The notes below the pieces were generated by a model. That model saw nothing but the letters and a program-made list of their open reading frames with translations, searched no databases and was not told where the DNA came from. From Pseudobdellovibrionaceae bacterium (lineage in GTDB: Bacteria; Bdellovibrionota; Bdellovibrionia; Bdellovibrionales; Bdellovibrionaceae): DNA of 6,647 bases. Made by a program: the position numbers and the translations under genes. This document shows, piece by piece, positions 5,994 to 6,647 of the stretch (position 1 is the first letter of the stretch; each line of letters begins with the position of its first letter). The stretch covers positions 1 through 6,647 of the forward strand of contig CANCBY010000136.1 of assembly GCA_947374445.1 (NCBI GenBank), given 5' to 3'.

Positions 5994-6565
5994 CCAATAG
6001 AGTACTGGTAGCTAAAGCCTATGGGACTTTGAGCGATGCCGATATCAGCTCTGATATTGCGTTTGAGATTGAAAAGATCTTCGAAGCCAAAATGAAGTCT
6101 CGCTTGGTAGCGCTGATAGTTGATAAGACTGCCGGGACCTTCACTTGTTTTGAAAAGGCTTCCAACACCCCATTGAACATACGGCTCAAACCAGTCACCC
6201 CAGACAATGGATTTTCTGAAGCCTAAATGCGCACCGACTTGGCCGTTCTCAAGAAGCTCTAGTCCAAAGTTTTGTGCAGTCATATCGTGATTGTAATTTG
6301 TTTGGCTTAAGCCTAAAAAACGACTGCTTCGAATTTCAGAGTCATCGACTAGAGTGCCGCTCATACCGCCCAAGGCCGCTGTCAGTGTTTTTTGAGATTT
6401 TTTTCTATAAGCAATAAGCTTTGCGCCAGAATTTTCGTTGGAATTGAGTGGTTTGGTATCTATGACGTTGGGCAATATGTTGTTTTCGGTCGTTCCCAAG
6501 CAGGACTGGACCAGGACAAAAGTCAAAAAAGATAGAATGAGGGCCAGACGCACCTTAGAAAACAT
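5975..6565 (-). CDS. Exported hypothetical protein, possible lipoprotein or small outer-membrane barrel
   Basis: I do not recognise this 196-residue protein. It begins MFSKVRLALILSFLTFVLVQ followed by Ser-Cys, a clear export signal. Cys22 after VQS could be a lipidation site, but Gln at -2 is not typical of lipoboxes, so ordinary signal peptidase cleavage remains possible. A polar Asn-rich segment (about 25-48) follows. The rest is glycine- and aromatic-rich with alternating strands, including FGLELLENGQVGAHLGFRK, WFEPYVQWGVGSLF and YQARLHFGFEDLF. It ends SPIGFSYQYSIGYVFED, similar to the last strands of small outer-membrane barrels. The 3' end overlaps coaE by 19 bases in convergent orientation. 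The ATG at 6565 has no Shine-Dalgarno and lies 5 bases after a good -10 element, which suggests a leaderless message. A GTG at codon 5 is a weaker alternative start. Confidence 0.7.
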   Translation of the reverse strand: MFSKVRLALILSFLTFVLVQSCLGTTENNILPNVIDTKPLNSNENSGAKLIAYRKKSQKTLTAALGGMSGTLVDDSEIRSSRFLGLSQTNYNHDMTAQNFGLELLENGQVGAHLGFRKSIVWGDWFEPYVQWGVGSLFKTSEGPGSLINYQRYQARLHFGFEDLFNLKRNIRADIGIAQSPIGFSYQYSIGYVFED

Positions 6566-6569
6566 ATCT

Positions 6570-6575
6570 TATAAT
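6570..6575 (+). promoter_or_regulatory. Candidate plus-strand -10 element
   Basis: A perfect TATAAT on the plus strand coincides almost base for base with the minus-strand -10 of the exported-protein gene. No good -35 is visible 16-18 bases upstream (near 6547-6552). It could serve the possible gene starting at 6601, with a leader of about 19-20 bases. AT-rich sequence makes a chance match possible. Confidence 0.3.
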
Positions 6576-6600
6576 AGGAATTGTTGGATAAAATTTTCAA
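6571..6600 (-). promoter_or_regulatory. Sigma70-like promoter of the exported-protein gene
   Basis: Read on the minus strand, TTGAAA (6600-6595) is followed by an 18-base spacer and TATTAT (6576-6571). Each hexamer matches the sigma70 consensus at 5 of 6 positions. The -10 element ends 5 bases before ATG 6565, so transcription would begin at or within about a base of the start codon, leaving no 5' leader. Confidence 0.6.
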
Positions 6601-6647
6601 GTGATAACCAAACAACGAGCCCTCTTTATTTTTTCGACTCTTTTTTC
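6601..6647 (+). CDS. Possible start of a divergent exported protein (cut by window edge)
   Basis: From GTG 6601 the frame stays open to the window end. It would encode a basic start (ITKQR) followed by hydrophobic residues (ALFIFSTLFF), which looks like the first part of a signal peptide or membrane anchor. An in-frame TAA at 6589-6591 limits the start to this GTG. No good ribosome-binding site is present; GGA at 6586-6588 is 12 bases away. It is only 15 codons, so the call is tentative. Confidence 0.3.
   Translation, partial: MITKQRALFIFSTLF

Noticed and set aside
6019..6226. Two open frames of about 62-65 codons, one on each strand, inside the exported-protein gene
   Set aside because: They lie in other frames of a gene with a clear signal peptide and promoter; neither has a ribosome-binding site or a protein-like composition.
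1..6647. Mobile elements, CRISPR arrays, tRNA or rRNA genes, defence systems
   Set aside because: I found no transposase or integrase motifs, no regularly spaced direct repeats and no tRNA-like cloverleaf. The gene content is housekeeping, signalling and envelope proteins.

Overview
The window is a compact, moderately AT-rich stretch of Gram-negative chromosome. It holds six complete protein genes and probably two cut-off genes at its edges. Three genes encode exported envelope proteins, and a Ser/Thr kinase carries the HRDMSPQN catalytic loop and a periplasmic PEGA module. That mix fits a Bdellovibrionota or other former-deltaproteobacterial bacterium; this is an inference from gene content, not a database result. 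I see no mobile element, CRISPR array, tRNA or rRNA, and no stretch above 300 bases lacks a gene.

Left part (1-1513): a minus-strand reading frame leaving the window at base 1 looks like the start of a response-regulator receiver domain. It diverges from a plus-strand two-gene operon. The first operon gene encodes a small secreted protein with a weakly AMIN-like layout. The second, overlapping by ATGA, encodes a predicted outer-membrane beta-barrel. Between the divergent starts lie two adjacent perfect inverted repeats that could be an operator.

Centre (1519-5330, minus strand): a transmembrane Ser/Thr kinase with two PEGA-like modules is followed after about 29 bases by a long-chain acyl-CoA synthetase of about 592 residues with complete adenylation motifs. 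They look co-transcribed. The synthetase ends 5 bases from the convergent barrel gene.

Right part (5379/5391-6647): coaE (dephospho-CoA kinase, the last step of CoA synthesis) diverges from the kinase gene across about 50-60 bases, so a maker of CoA and a user of CoA flank the signalling kinase. The 3' end of coaE overlaps that of a convergent exported-protein gene by 19 bases. That exported-protein gene has a sigma70-like promoter so close to its ATG that its transcript may be leaderless. The same AT-rich block reads as a perfect TATAAT on the other strand, in front of a possible divergent gene cut by the right edge.

Most of the window is ordinary. The best leads are the paired dyads at 84-115, the overlapping divergent promoters at 6570-6600, and the kinase/acyl-CoA synthetase/CoaE neighbourhood.
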